Shown piece after piece: positions 33,820 to 43,690 of a DNA stretch of 64,000 nt. How positions within the stretch are numbered: the first letter of the stretch is position 1; every line of letters starts with the position of its first letter. A program made the position numbers and the translations under genes. The notes below the pieces were generated by a model. That model made no database searches. It saw only the letters and a program-made list of their open reading frames with translations, and was not told the origin of the DNA. Location of the stretch: assembly GCF_030247195.1 (NCBI RefSeq), contig NC_080671.1, positions 299,060,917-299,124,916 on the forward strand. The letters run 5' to 3'. Source of the stretch: Topomyia yanbarensis. Lineage: Eukaryota > Arthropoda > Insecta > Diptera > Culicidae.

Positions 33820-34575
33820 TTGCAAGAACAATGCTTGAATAACTTCCAACTGCTCTTCAATTTAAAGATAACTTGAAGCTGCTTTCTTTATCACAGTTCA
33901 TGTCTGAAATTCCTTCATCATTTTATAAGTCGGACGATATAAAATGGTTAATGAACTTAACCGAAGGCATCCGCTAATCAAACAAATCAAATCAGATCAA
34001 AAAGAGTATAATGAACAGATGGAAGAGAAAGTAAACCAGGTGGATAACACCAAATATAGTCTGGGTCTAAAATGTCTTCCTTTTTCAGGTGGATTTTGTA
34101 GAATTAAAGTTTTCTGAACAGATTTTTGGCGATAGCGTGTTCGAAAACTCAAAACGTATTCTAGTGTACCATATTGCAGGATACATTTTGAAGAGTGTCC
34201 CGAAAAACTGTACTGTTTGTGAGGCACGCTTTACACCATGTATTAGTACGACCCCATTTTTAAAACAATTTACAAAGTATACTATACTTAAAGATTTTAA
34301 TGGGGAAGCACTATTGTATGTAACGGAAGTTGTTTATTTGTTTTTTATCGCACTGGAGAGAATATTTCAAGACAACGTACCAGTCCGTTCCTTGTAATGA
34401 AAACGTTTCATCAAAGCTGGCAACACTCATGAAATCACTCATAATAAATATCTTTGAAGAAGAATGTCATAATATTCGCAATAGGATCCCACACTACTTT
34501 TACAGTAAACGGCAAGTTACGGTGGATAGCCTAGAACAACGTTTCAATAGCCTACCGATCGTCAGCATCTAGTTT
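33820..34575 (+). pseudogene. Transposase-like remnant (P/THAP-type suspected)
   Basis: Broken plus-strand frames give LSLSQFMSEIPSSFY near 33880, then, after an acceptor-like TTTTTCAG at 34082-34089, a 102-residue frame with SKRILVYHIAGYILKSV and CTVCEARF. A last frame follows with SSKLATLMKSLIINIFEEEC and SLEQRFNSLP, ending at 34570. The hydrophobic YHIAGYI block followed by a Cys-x2-Cys pair resembles the C-terminal part of transposases such as those of P/THAP9-like elements. Stops separate the pieces, so nothing functional is encoded. The family is an inference from motif style only. Confidence 0.4.
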
Positions 34576-35821
34576 ATCCTGCCTGTCCGCCATTTCGTTT
34601 ACTGGGATAATTGAGCGTTTTGTAACGTTCCGTTTGTGAATTTATCAACCATACAAAAAAAAGTAAAAATAAACCTGATAGTCGTTCAACGGCACTGTAG
34701 AGATTCGGAGAATCAGTAAAAATATGCATTCATCACGTTATTGTTAACTTTCTGATTTTTGTAAGCAATATACACGGTAAAAAAACTTTACCCATTTTAT
34801 GTATTCAAATAGCCCATTTTCGGAAGTTATTCGAGCTGTCAAAAAATGGGTATTTTTTTGTTTCTAACAATGAGTACTTTTAATCCATTTCACAACTACT
34901 CGATGAGGTAATGTCAATGGGTATATTGATCTTGATAATGGGTGAAAAATCCTTAAGCATTATTTCAAGCGAGTTAACCTGCAAACTAAGGATCGTAGTG
35001 GAACCTGCAAATTATCGCCCTGCATCGGAGTCCGTGGCGGAAACGGAACATTTCGGCAATGCTCCCAAAAACAACGTCTGTTTAATCTACTGAGGATGTT
35101 GAAAATATGCGCCAGTTCGGCATTTTTAGAGCAGCCAAAAGATCCAGGCATCAAAAATATATCCAGTTGGCGGTTTTATTTTGTTGAGTAGTTTTAGAAT
35201 AGGATTTCTATCTAGATTCCTATACTTTTATAAGGAAACAATAATGTGAAATGAATGTTATTTTATGTTTTTTTTAATTCAGCAATAATTCTATTGACAG
35301 TATTTTTCATTCTGGCGCGAATTTCATGAATGGGTATTTTTTACGCATTTTGTTGTAGCAGTTCTGCGAAAAATAATGGGTGAAACATACCCAGGTTAAC
35401 GTACAAGGTCTGTACTCATTTACAAAACAACGCAAACGCAAACGCTTTACCCATTCAATGGGTTATTCCACTTTTATTGAAAATGAGTAGTTTTCTACGC
35501 ATTAATGGGTACTTGATTTTATTATGATATTATGATGAATGCTACGCGAATGTCACAATTGGCTTTTCTTGGGTCACTTGATGACGAATACTGGAACAAT
35601 AAATAATATATAAACGATTTTTGGACAATTTTAGATTTACGATTTCATAACGTTAGATTTACGATTTCACATTAGATGAAATGGAATATACTTGAAATGC
35701 AGCGTAATAACATGAGTCTTTCAAGAGCTTTGTGATTTCGCTTCACGATTAAGTTCGATTCTTATGACATATCGATAAATTATTTTTTTTAATATCGATA
35801 CGTCAATATCGATACTTTGTG
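34576..35821. other. Gene-free stretch with TACCCATT/AATGGGTA repeats
   Basis: From about 34775 to 35520 the words TTTACCCATT and AATGGGTA recur in both orientations (34788, 34845, 34918, 35330, 35378, 35450, 35505), suggesting an inverted-repeat element of about 0.75 kb. No protein-like frame. Confidence 0.4.
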
Positions 35822-35829
35822 GGAAGTAT

Positions 35830-36254
35830 CAAAGAGAATAGGAAAAGAGACGAATAGTGTGAAGCCAAAAATACCTTATTGAGCAGACCAATCGTGCAAT
35901 GTAAATAAACATTACTCATGCCTGAGTTGGAGGAGATAAGTATTGTAAATCTATGAAAAAAAAATTTGAATTTTCGTCAGAATTTAGTGCAATCGTGATT
36001 GTAAGGTGCATTCTAGAGTCTATGTATGAGTAAAAAAAAATTTTAGAATTATTTCATCTCTTTGTTTCGAAATGCGAATCGTTTGATAAACAAATCCAAC
36101 GATCGACAAAAGGTTTGTTTTCAAAATATAATAGGAGTCATTTAAAGTGCTGCCTTTGGAAACGGTTGCCAAATTCTAGTGTTGAAATCATCGTAAGGGG
36201 AGTGTTGCCGTTTTGACTGATTTTCACTCTGCGTCTCTTTCACTATTCTCTTTG
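35830..36254 (+). mobile_element. hAT-type MITE, 425 bp, with 8-bp target duplication
   Basis: Ends CAAAGAGAATAGG and CTATTCTCTTTG are inverted. The flanks are a perfect GGAAGTAT (35822-35829 and 36255-36262). A second copy in opposite orientation is at 56133-56555. It lies 258 bp upstream of the PINK1 start codon, so it may be part of the promoter region. Confidence 0.9.
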
Positions 36255-36262
36255 GGAAGTAT

Positions 36263-36512
36263 CTGGCATCTCTGGCCGTGAGTCAGCTGTAAAAACAAAA
36301 ACATTTAACACTTTGTGAATATTTTACTGCGAAAAAGAAGCAAAACGTCTGGTATCACAAGTTTAATATTTGGTGTGGCCAACGGAAAACGCTCGTTTTG
36401 ATGCGAACTTGTGATTGTCGAATAATATATCTTCCGATAATTAAAAAATACAGTTCAGTTTGTCAGGTGTCGGTGCTTCACCAACAGGACATTGAATATT
36501 ACGCAAAAGAAA
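36263..36512. promoter_or_regulatory. Upstream region of PINK1
   Basis: About 250 bp between the hAT-type MITE and the start codon should hold the 5' untranslated region and core promoter. A CAGTTTGTCAG word at 36454-36464 is initiator-like, but no clear TATA box at the right spacing is seen. This is positional inference. Confidence 0.3.
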
Positions 36513-37821
36513 ATGTCGTTTCGTCTGCTAACGACTCGACTTTATAAACATGGTCGCTTGTTTGTGCAGTGTTATTTCAAGCGAGACATTAACATTTTGG
36601 ACAACGGTCGCCTTCGGAGCATTTCCAGCGAGCTGAAAGCTGGCAGCGGTCTCCAACAACATGAATGGAGTCGATTTCGGGAAGGCCCACAAAATCTTCG
36701 CACCAACGGCCTGCTTCGTCTCGGCAGCCAAGCGAGACGAATATTTGTTGACAATGTGTTGAATAGGGTAACAAATCCATACTCGGCCGAGCTTCGGGCT
36801 CAAGCCACCAAAAGGTGCTACTTAGCATTGGCACGGTAGGTTGTATTCTAAAAGTATTGATCATTGCTTTCAGACTTATGTTTGGTGATTCAGCACCGTT
36901 TCTTGCTTTGGTTGGGATCAGCCTTGCTTCTGGTGATGGCATGCTTACGAAAGACGACCAACTTGAAGCAGTGTGCTGGGAAATAAGGGTGACCTCTAGA
37001 TAGCGATATTATTAAATGTTTTTAATACAATATTTACTGTAGAACGCTGTAGCCCGCTTCCAGAGTAAAGTGAGCGAGCAGGATCTCGAGAAACATTTGG
37101 ACGGAGAATTAGGTTTGAACAATCTAGATGTTGGGCCACCTTTGGCAAAAGGCTGTTCAGCAGTAGTTTACGCTGCTGCTCTTAAAGGAAAGCAGAAACA
37201 AAGTTCGACTACTTCGATGCTTGGGTCGTCGGAGGAGATTAATTTAACGACAACGAGGGTACAGCTTATGTCTCCAATGCAAGATGTGGGACGCTCGATG
37301 CACGAATTTGGTAGCAGTATGGACAACTTGCGTGTCTCATTTACTGAAACACGCAATTTTTATCCAAACGTTCATCTTTCACTACAAAGAAGTTTATATG
37401 AAATCGCGCATGACAGTATTCCACAGACGGTGCTTAAATCAGAGTCGCTAACTGAAGATAAAAGAAAAACTCCGAAAGATATTCGAGTACATTTTAATAG
37501 CTCAACATTTTCCAAACAGCGATCAAGAATACTATCAGATGCCATCGATGAATATGTTGACAGACGATCCACGACAAGCGGTGTCACGACGACGGTAAGG
37601 TGCGACTGAAATGTACCATCTACCGACTCAGTTTGAATCATTGTTTTGCAGCTACTTGAGTATAACTTACAGGCCTCTCTAGAACAATATCCACTGGCGT
37701 TGAAGATGATGTTCAACTACGACATTCAAAGTAATGCAATGGCAATTCTTAGGGCCATGCACAAGGAAACAGTTCCAGCGAAAAGGAGAAATCCTACCGA
37801 GATGGACAATTGGGAGAAATC
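36513..37821 (+). CDS. Pink1: PINK1 mitochondrial Ser/Thr kinase, first four coding exons (N-terminal 379 codons)
   Basis: Exons 36513-36814, 36874-36988, 37043-37594 and 37652-37821 join in phase through GT-AG introns of 59, 54 and 57 nt. Residues 1-24 ([20 protein letters not shown]...) are a basic mitochondrial presequence. [20 protein letters not shown] near residues 70-95 and [17 protein letters not shown] (105-121) are the conserved segment and membrane anchor. The glycine loop [14 protein letters not shown] is at 171-184. A ~140-residue Ser-rich insertion follows, then [16 protein letters not shown] with the ATP-binding Lys341. The last exon ends in phase 2 at WEKS. PINK1 accumulates on damaged mitochondria and phosphorylates ubiquitin and Parkin. 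Exon 1 was ended at 36814 because a later donor would give a 38-nt intron and extra residues. The catalytic-loop and activation-segment exons were not found downstream, so the gene is incomplete in this window. Confidence 0.93.
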
Positions 37822-37854
37822 GTAAGTGTATAACGTATAAATATGATTTTACTA

Positions 37855-38135
37855 GAGATGGTCGGGTTTCAATTTTTTCGAAACCGAACTCGACCTGAAC
37901 CCGAGAGCTTGAAAATTGCAAAACCCGACCCGAGCCCGAAATTAAAAAAAAATGAAAAACCCGCACCCGACCCGAGCCCGAACATTTTAAAATTAGAAAA
38001 CCCGGACCCGACCCTTACTCGAGAATGAAAATTTTGTAAAATCCGAACCCGACCCGACCCCGACAATTTTAAAATTTAAAAACCCGAACCCGAAAATTTT
38101 TAATTTCAGAAACCCGATCCGAACCTAACTTGCTA
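37855..38135. repeat. Degenerate CCCGACCCGA repeat in PINK1 intron 4
   Basis: About 280 bp of irregular AACCCGACCCGAGCCCGA words separated by A-rich spacers. The overlapping open frames (for example 37679-37966 minus) are low-complexity artefacts. Confidence 0.75.
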
Positions 38136-38644
38136 ATATGGAGAATCCACAAAAGATCTCAAAGATTTTTAATTTTAGGCACCCTAGGCTCATCTTAGAA
38201 TAGTAGAATCACTCGAATCTGAAGTAGCACCATACGTGTTGAGGTATATCTGTCTATGGCAAAACGAATCACTGGCGAGTAGAATCCGCATTTTTGTTTG
38301 CTATTATTGAACGTCGAATTTGTAATGTTTTGAGAAACTTACAAATCGTCGACATCTTAACCGGAAAGTAGAATAAATCGGTCGCTAACTCATGGGGAAA
38401 CAAAAAAAACTTAATGGTGACAGTTTCCTTGCCCGTCGTACTTAACCAAAATTTCTAATTTTGTATCAAAAACCATTCCTGCAAGGCAATTTTGTATGAT
38501 TTATCACATGTATTAAATTAGCTATGGTAACTGGCAACAGCAGTACCACCAAATTTATGATTTCAATATATGGGATTTGTGAAATCGTCCCCGGGCTACA
38601 ACGCCCTTTTTAGTCAATGGTTACAGTTTATTTTAACTGCAAGC
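38136..38644. other. Intronic sequence without features
   Basis: Nothing recognised between the CCCGA repeat and the left target duplication (AATCTT) of the gypsy element. Confidence 0.4.
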
Positions 38645-38650
38645 AATCTT

Positions 38651-38820
38651 TGGGGACGGAACAATCGAGCGGAAATGAAAACGTCGTCAATCGGATTCAA
38701 TCATTTACTAGTACTGTCCTTTTTATTTCTCTGATACGCAATTATATTTATCGTTTTCACTTCGCTGCCTTTTTATCGTTTTAGTCGCAATGTAGTTCAT
38801 CATACAGGTGTGACACCACA
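38651..38820 (-). repeat. 3' LTR of the gypsy element
   Basis: Same length and, apart from one short patch near 38684-38690, the same sequence as the 5' LTR. It is preceded on the minus strand by a purine-rich tract (AAGGGGGGCCC, 38821-38831), the likely plus-strand primer. Confidence 0.93.
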
Positions 38821-38833
38821 GGGCCCCCCTTAG

Positions 38834-41220
38834 TTACACCAAGAAGCGGACACGATGTCCCGAAGGTGTAATTTTTGTCTTGACATCATCACTGGGCTGT
38901 TGATTTTCTTCTTTCAGTATGTATGCCGGCTTAATCCTATCAACAGATATTGTTTGTTTCTTACCGTTGATGATGACATTGAAGAATTTTTCTGTTCGAT
39001 GCACGACTTTGAAGGGACCTTCGTATGGATGTTGAAGCGAGCGCTTGACACCATCTATTCGAACAAAAACATAACCGCATGTTGTCAGGTCTTTGGGAAC
39101 AAAGATCTTTTGTTTAGTGTGGTTCGATGCATCGGCTGGATTAATTTCTTGTATCGTACGACGGAGGAAACGCACGAAATCCGTACGATCATCATTTCCT
39201 TTTGTATGTGTTTCGAAAAATTCGCCAGGAAGCTTCAATGGGTGGTCGTACACCATCTCGGCGGAAGAACTATGCATTTCGTCTCTATACACTGTTCGTA
39301 ATCCCAATAGAATAATAGGCAGTTTATCACTCCAGTGTAATGGATCGACGCACATGATGGAAGCCTTCATTGTTCGGTGAAACCTCTCAATCATTCCGTT
39401 TGCTTGAGGGTGGTAAGCTGTTGTGCGAATTCTATTTATCCCGAGAAGCACTGTTAATTCACTGAAAAGTTCAGACTCGAATTGTCGTCCCTAATCGGTT
39501 GTCACATTTTCCGGAACCCCGAAACGAGAAATCCATCCTGAGCAAAGCGCGCGGGCTACTGTCTCTGCTGTTATGTTGGACAATGGTACAGCTTCAGGCC
39601 AACGTGTAAAGCGGTCGATCATCGTGAGAAGGTATCGATTTCCATTCGATACTGGTAATGGCCCCACTATGTCTATATGCACATGTTGAAATCGAGAGCC
39701 TGGAAGGTTGAATTTCTGTAGCGGCGCCCATGTATGCCGATGGATTTTTGAACGTTGGCAACTTTCACAACCTTTAACGAAGTTCTTTATATCTGTGTTA
39801 ATTGACGGCCATACAAACCGATCAGTAATAAGTTTCCGGGTGCCTCGAATACCGGGATGCGAAAGTTCGTGTAGTTTCTTCATTACTAGCTGGCGATGTC
39901 CTTTCGGTATGAATGGACGGATACGATTTCCTATCGAAACATCACAATATACTGGTATCGATGTGCCTTGAAGTGTTCGTTGTTCGAGACGAAGTGAAGA
40001 CGGCTCTTGCAAGAGTTTTAGTAGCTCTTCGTCGTTTGCCTGGTCGGTGACAATCGTGCGACAGTCGAGAAGACCAGGAACATCGATAGAATCCACACTA
40101 AAGAGAGCGTCAGCAACTTCGTTGTTCGTCCCACAAATGTGCCGAATATCGGACGTAAATTGGGATATGTACTGCAAGTAACGTTCTTCGTGCGGTAGAT
40201 AATTGTTGCTGGTAGAAGCAAGTGCGTGAGTTAAAGGGCGGTGGTCGGTAAATATAGTAAACTTTCGACCCTCGATGAAATAGCGAAAGTATTTCACGGA
40301 CATTTTTATCGCGGTTAGCTCTCTCCCAAACGTGGAGTATTTCATTTGTGCTGGAGAGAACTTTGCCGAGAAAAAACCTAACGGCTGCCAAAATCCGTTT
40401 GCATGCTGCTGTAGCACTGCTCCGGCCGATGTATTTGAAGCATCTACCATCATTCCTAATCGCTTGGTCGGATTTGGGTAGTGCAGCAGCGTTGCGTTTG
40501 CTATGCTTCTTTTACAGTTCTCGAATGCCGACAAAGCTAGCTCATTCCATTTCAGTTTTCTTGTGTCATTTTTTCGATTCCCAGGTATCAAATCTCGCAG
40601 GGCAGATTGCTGGTCCGTGGCATGCGGAAGAAAACGCTTATATCCGTTGATCAACGCTAGGAAACGACGTAACTCCTTGACTGTCGTTGGTAGCTTGAAA
40701 TTTTGCAATGCTGCAACTCGCTCCGGCAGGGGTCGAATACCATCTCTATTTACGGTATAGCCCAGAAACTCGGCTTCTTCCTGTGCAAAACAACTTTTTA
40801 CGAGATTGATAACCAGTCCGTTTTTCTGAAGCCTCTCCAGAACTGCTCGTACGTGACTTCGATGTTCATCTGGGGACGTCGAGGCGATGCAGATGTCATC
40901 CACAAAAACTACAACAAAATCCAAATCGCTGAATATTTTGTGCATAAAACGTTGAAATGTTTGCGAAGCGTTGCACAAACCAAATTGCATCCTCGTAAAT
41001 TCGAATAACCCGAAAGGGGTGATTACCGCTGTTTTTGGTATATCACATTCCTCTACTGGGATTTGGTGGTATGCGCGCTCGAGATCTAGAGTAGTAAAGA
41101 TCGACTTACCATGTAGGGCGTTCAACAAGTCGTGAATATGCGGTACCGGATACCGATCAGGAATGGTTACGGCATTAAGTTTCCTGTAGTCGCCCACGAA
41201 CCTCCATTGACCTTTTTTTA
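38834..41220 (-). pseudogene. Reverse transcriptase-RNase H-integrase part of the gypsy polyprotein, one nonsense codon
   Basis: From the frame break near 41220 the minus strand reads through RT ([39 protein letters not shown] and the catalytic FVDD) and a tether/RNase H region ([26 protein letters not shown]). The integrase zinc finger (HELSHPG...CESCQRSK) and core ([11 protein letters not shown]) follow. At 39491-39493 a TAG stands where the frame otherwise continues. After it the same frame goes on with AYHPQANGMIERFHR, the last catalytic region of integrase, to a stop at 38834. The stop differs by one base from CAG, so a C-to-T change is the simplest cause. These enzymes copy and integrate the element. 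This copy could be mobilised only in trans. Confidence 0.88.
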
Positions 41221-42644
41221 GGGACGCAATGCAAAGGGCTTGCCCAACAGCTACTAGAGCGGCGGCAGATTCCAAGTTCACACATCAATTCGAACTCCTT
41301 CTTAGCGGCTTGCAACTTGTCCGGAGCTAATCGTCGACTTTTACATGATTGTGGAGGTCCTTTTGTTTGAATGTGGTGAGTAACATCATGATGCAATCCG
41401 GAGTGCATAGTGTTGGGTAGAGTAATTTCTCGGAAATCCGCTAGCATTTCGCGAAATGGATGATCGATATTAATTGTCGTCACACTATGCACAGCAGTAG
41501 TTGTTAGTCCCCCAAGCGAATGCAGATTAGTCTTCGAGTCGATCAACCGATTATGCTTAAGGTCGACAATAACTCCGAAGGCGGCCAGGAAGTCGGCCCC
41601 GATGATGGGCGTAGTAACATCAGCAATAATAAAATTCCAGGTGAACTTTCGACGAAGTCCTAGATCGGTAGTTATAAAACGGTTGCCATATGTTTTGATA
41701 GTACTTCCATTTGCAGCATGAAGTGTCCAGGGTGCAGTCGACTGATTTTTTTCCTTTGATGTAGCAGGAATAATCGAAAGATCTGAGCCGGTGTCGATCA
41801 GGAAACGCCTATTTGCTAACCTATCGAAAACTATTAGACGGCTGTTTGATGCAAGGGCTCCCATCTCCGCCGTCTGAGGTGAGAGTGTGTCTAGTTTTTT
41901 ATATTTGAAAAAACGACACGGCGAGCGGCATTGCTGAGCATTAGCACCGAACTTTCTGTGGTACCAGCAGATGACATCTTGCTGGCGAGAAGATGAACGG
42001 CTTCGGTTTCGGCTACCGGCCGGGTTGGTTTTCAACCGGCGAACTTCTGCTGAGAGTGCGGCGATCTGAGCTTCGAGATCCTGGAGACTTCCTGGAGTCG
42101 CTGGGTACGATGCGGCAGCTACCTGATGTGGACTAGAGGAATCACCCATTTTATCCGCCATCTCCGCAAGTTTAGCTAGACTACCGTCGCTGATGGATAG
42201 CACAGCTTTGAAACTCGGTGGCATTCGTTGCAAAAACAGCATTTTAAGGAGTTCCTCGTTTACATTTAAGCCAGCAGAAAGCTCTTGCATTTTAGCAAGG
42301 AGATGGGTAGGACGCATGTCGCCCAAATCACAAGAACTCAAAAGTTTTTCCAATTTTTCCTGCGCTGATAGCTCAAAACTGGAGATTAGTCGGTCCTTAA
42401 TTGCTTTGTATTTGTTTTCCTCTGGAGGTTGTGCGACAAGATCGGAAATATGGCGGAGCACCGATTGGTCCACTTTGGCCAGTATGTGGAAGAACTTTGT
42501 CTGATCGTTCTGAATCCCAGCGAGGGCGAATTGGGCCTCGGCTTGGGCGAACCACATCAGAGGATCCGATTTCCAAAATTCTGGAAGTTTCACCGCAACA
42601 GCAGCAGCACCTGCGGCTGGCAGATTTGCGTTACTGTGCTCCAT
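41175..42644 (-). CDS. Gag-protease part of the gypsy polyprotein, frame broken at the RT start
   Basis: The start ATG at 42644 opens [12 protein letters not shown]. The Gag core follows with [32 protein letters not shown] and a zinc-knuckle-like CWYHRKFG...QQCRSPC at residues ~225-245. The aspartic protease motif [13 protein letters not shown] is at residues ~283-295. The frame runs on into the linker before reverse transcriptase ([15 protein letters not shown]). At a run of seven A/T bases near 41214-41220 the conserved sequence moves to another frame, and this frame soon ends at 41175. Gag builds the particle and the protease cuts the polyprotein. The break lies inside a conserved block, so it is more likely a mutation than programmed frameshifting. 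The longer open frame reaching 42785 into the LTR is not used as the start. Confidence 0.85.
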   Translation of the reverse strand: MEHSNANLPAAGAAAVAVKLPEFWKSDPLMWFAQAEAQFALAGIQNDQTKFFHILAKVDQSVLRHISDLVAQPPEENKYKAIKDRLISSFELSAQEKLEKLLSSCDLGDMRPTHLLAKMQELSAGLNVNEELLKMLFLQRMPPSFKAVLSISDGSLAKLAEMADKMGDSSSPHQVAAASYPATPGSLQDLEAQIAALSAEVRRLKTNPAGSRNRSRSSSRQQDVICWYHRKFGANAQQCRSPCRFFKYKKLDTLSPQTAEMGALASNSRLIVFDRLANRRFLIDTGSDLSIIPATSKEKNQSTAPWTLHAANGSTIKTYGNRFITTDLGLRRKFTWNFIIADVTTPIIGADFLAAFGVIVDLKHNRLIDSKTNLHSLGGLTTTAVHSVTTINIDHPFREMLADFREITLPNTMHSGLHHDVTHHIQTKGPPQSCKSRRLAPDKLQAAKKEFELMCELGICRRSSSCWASPLHCVPKKRSMEVRGRLQET

Positions 42645-42714
42645 TTTATGATAGCGTTGAGAAGAACTTTTTTTTTTCGTTGGTTTCCGTTTGAAAAATA
42701 TCGAGTTTTCCGGT

Positions 42715-42732
42715 ATCACGTCAGGGCCACCA
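42715..42732 (-). other. Primer-binding site of the gypsy element (tRNA-Trp-like)
   Basis: Three bases inside the 5' LTR the minus strand reads TGGTGGCCCTGACGTGAT. Its complement ends in CCA and matches the 3' end of animal tRNA-Trp, as I recall it, in 16 of 18 positions. Confidence 0.6.
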
Positions 42733-42735
42733 ATT

Positions 42736-42905
42736 TGGGGACGGAACAATCGAGCGGAAATGAAAACGCGTCCAATCGGATTCAATCATTTACTAGTACT
42801 GTCCTTTTTATTTCTCTGATACGCAATTATATTTATCGTTTTCACTTCGCTGCCTTTTTATCGTTTTAGTCGCAATGTAGTTCATCATACAGGTGTGACA
42901 CCACA
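42736..42905 (-). repeat. 5' LTR of the gypsy element
   Basis: On the minus strand it starts TGTGGTGTCACACC and ends GTTCCGTCCCCA (TG...CA). It is the first LTR relative to the coding direction. Confidence 0.93.
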
Positions 42906-43023
42906 AATCTTTATCATAAATCAATTTGATTATTATTAAACTTCCATTAAAGCAGGTACAACCTATTTGTTGCATTTGAACAACTTAACAGTGCCCGCTT
43001 AAAGTTTGTTTGGGGTACAAATT

Positions 43024-43248
43024 AGAGATGCACCGAATATTCGGTCGACCGACTTTCGGCCGAATATGATAACAATAGTCTGATATTCATGATATATTTA
43101 AAAGAAACAAAATGAAAGATACATATATACAAAATACTAGAGATGCACCGAATATTCGGTCGACCGAATACCAGCCGATTTTGATTTAAGCCGAATAAAT
43201 ATTCGGTATTCAGCTGAAAGCCGAATAGTACTATTCGGTGCATCTCTA
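43024..43248. mobile_element. MITE with AGAGATGCACCGAATATTCGG ends
   Basis: TAGAGATGCACCGAATATTC opens at 43023 and again at 43138, and the inverse ATTCGGTGCATCTCTA closes at 43248. The inner part (43138-43248) is a complete small element and the outer start may be a second, overlapping copy. Such ends are widespread among hAT-type elements. Confidence 0.75.
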
Positions 43249-43688
43249 GTACAAATGTACCCCACAAAACCGTTTACGTTAATGTTTTGTCATGTTTACA
43301 ATTCCGAAAGCATTATTGAGACATTCGCCGAAACGTACACGCCGCACCAACTGCTTCCTAAATGCCGCTGTAAGGTTGCCAGTAAATTAAATGATCCTTC
43401 TTGGGATTCGTTGGTCACTTTTTACTGGTGTTCAATTCGTGCATTCTATTCGATTCATTCGGATTGGATAAATGAAGGTACGATTAATTTACCGACGCAC
43501 GTCAATCATCCATTCCTGTCCAGCATAGCATGAGAAACTTCTAACGGAATGCAATTGTCGTTAATGGTAAATATATATCATTCTCTGGCATTTAGACGAT
43601 TCAAAGTAGTTTTATTGCATGGTACATGTGTGTTGTTCAATTAATATTCAATAACAGTACTAACTCTGCTCTTTATTTCATTTCATTT
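43249..43688. other. Spacer with an unassigned open frame
   Basis: A 92-residue plus-strand frame (43255-43533, MYPTKPFTLMFCHVYNSESI) has no recognised domain and is too short to judge. It was compared with expected PINK1 kinase motifs (HRD, DFG) and does not contain them. Confidence 0.3.
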
Positions 43689-43690
43689 TA

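Larger units (their letters stand above)
38651..42905 (-). mobile_element. Ty3/gypsy LTR retrotransposon, structurally complete, 4255 bp
   Basis: Two 170-bp LTRs, an internal gag-pro-RT-RNaseH-integrase order on the minus strand, a primer-binding site, a purine tract and a 6-bp target duplication AATCTT (38645-38650 and 42906-42911) define the element. The LTRs differ only in a short patch (CGTCGTCAAT versus CGCGTCCAAT). That implies a recent insertion. Pol order (RT, RNase H, integrase) places it in the Ty3/gypsy group. There is no envelope-like frame. One frameshift and one nonsense codon make this copy unable to produce a full polyprotein. It lies antisense to PINK1 in intron 4. Confidence 0.95.

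Noticed and set aside
36815..36873. Alternative 38-nt PINK1 intron 1 using the donor at 36836
   Set aside because: It would be shorter than insect introns normally are and would add residues absent from the conserved block. The donor at 36815 gives a 59-nt intron and the expected [13 protein letters not shown] junction.
41175..41281. Programmed ribosomal frameshift between gag and pol in the gypsy element
   Set aside because: The frame change falls inside a conserved reverse transcriptase block, not between Gag and protease, so a mutation or base error in a homopolymer is more likely.
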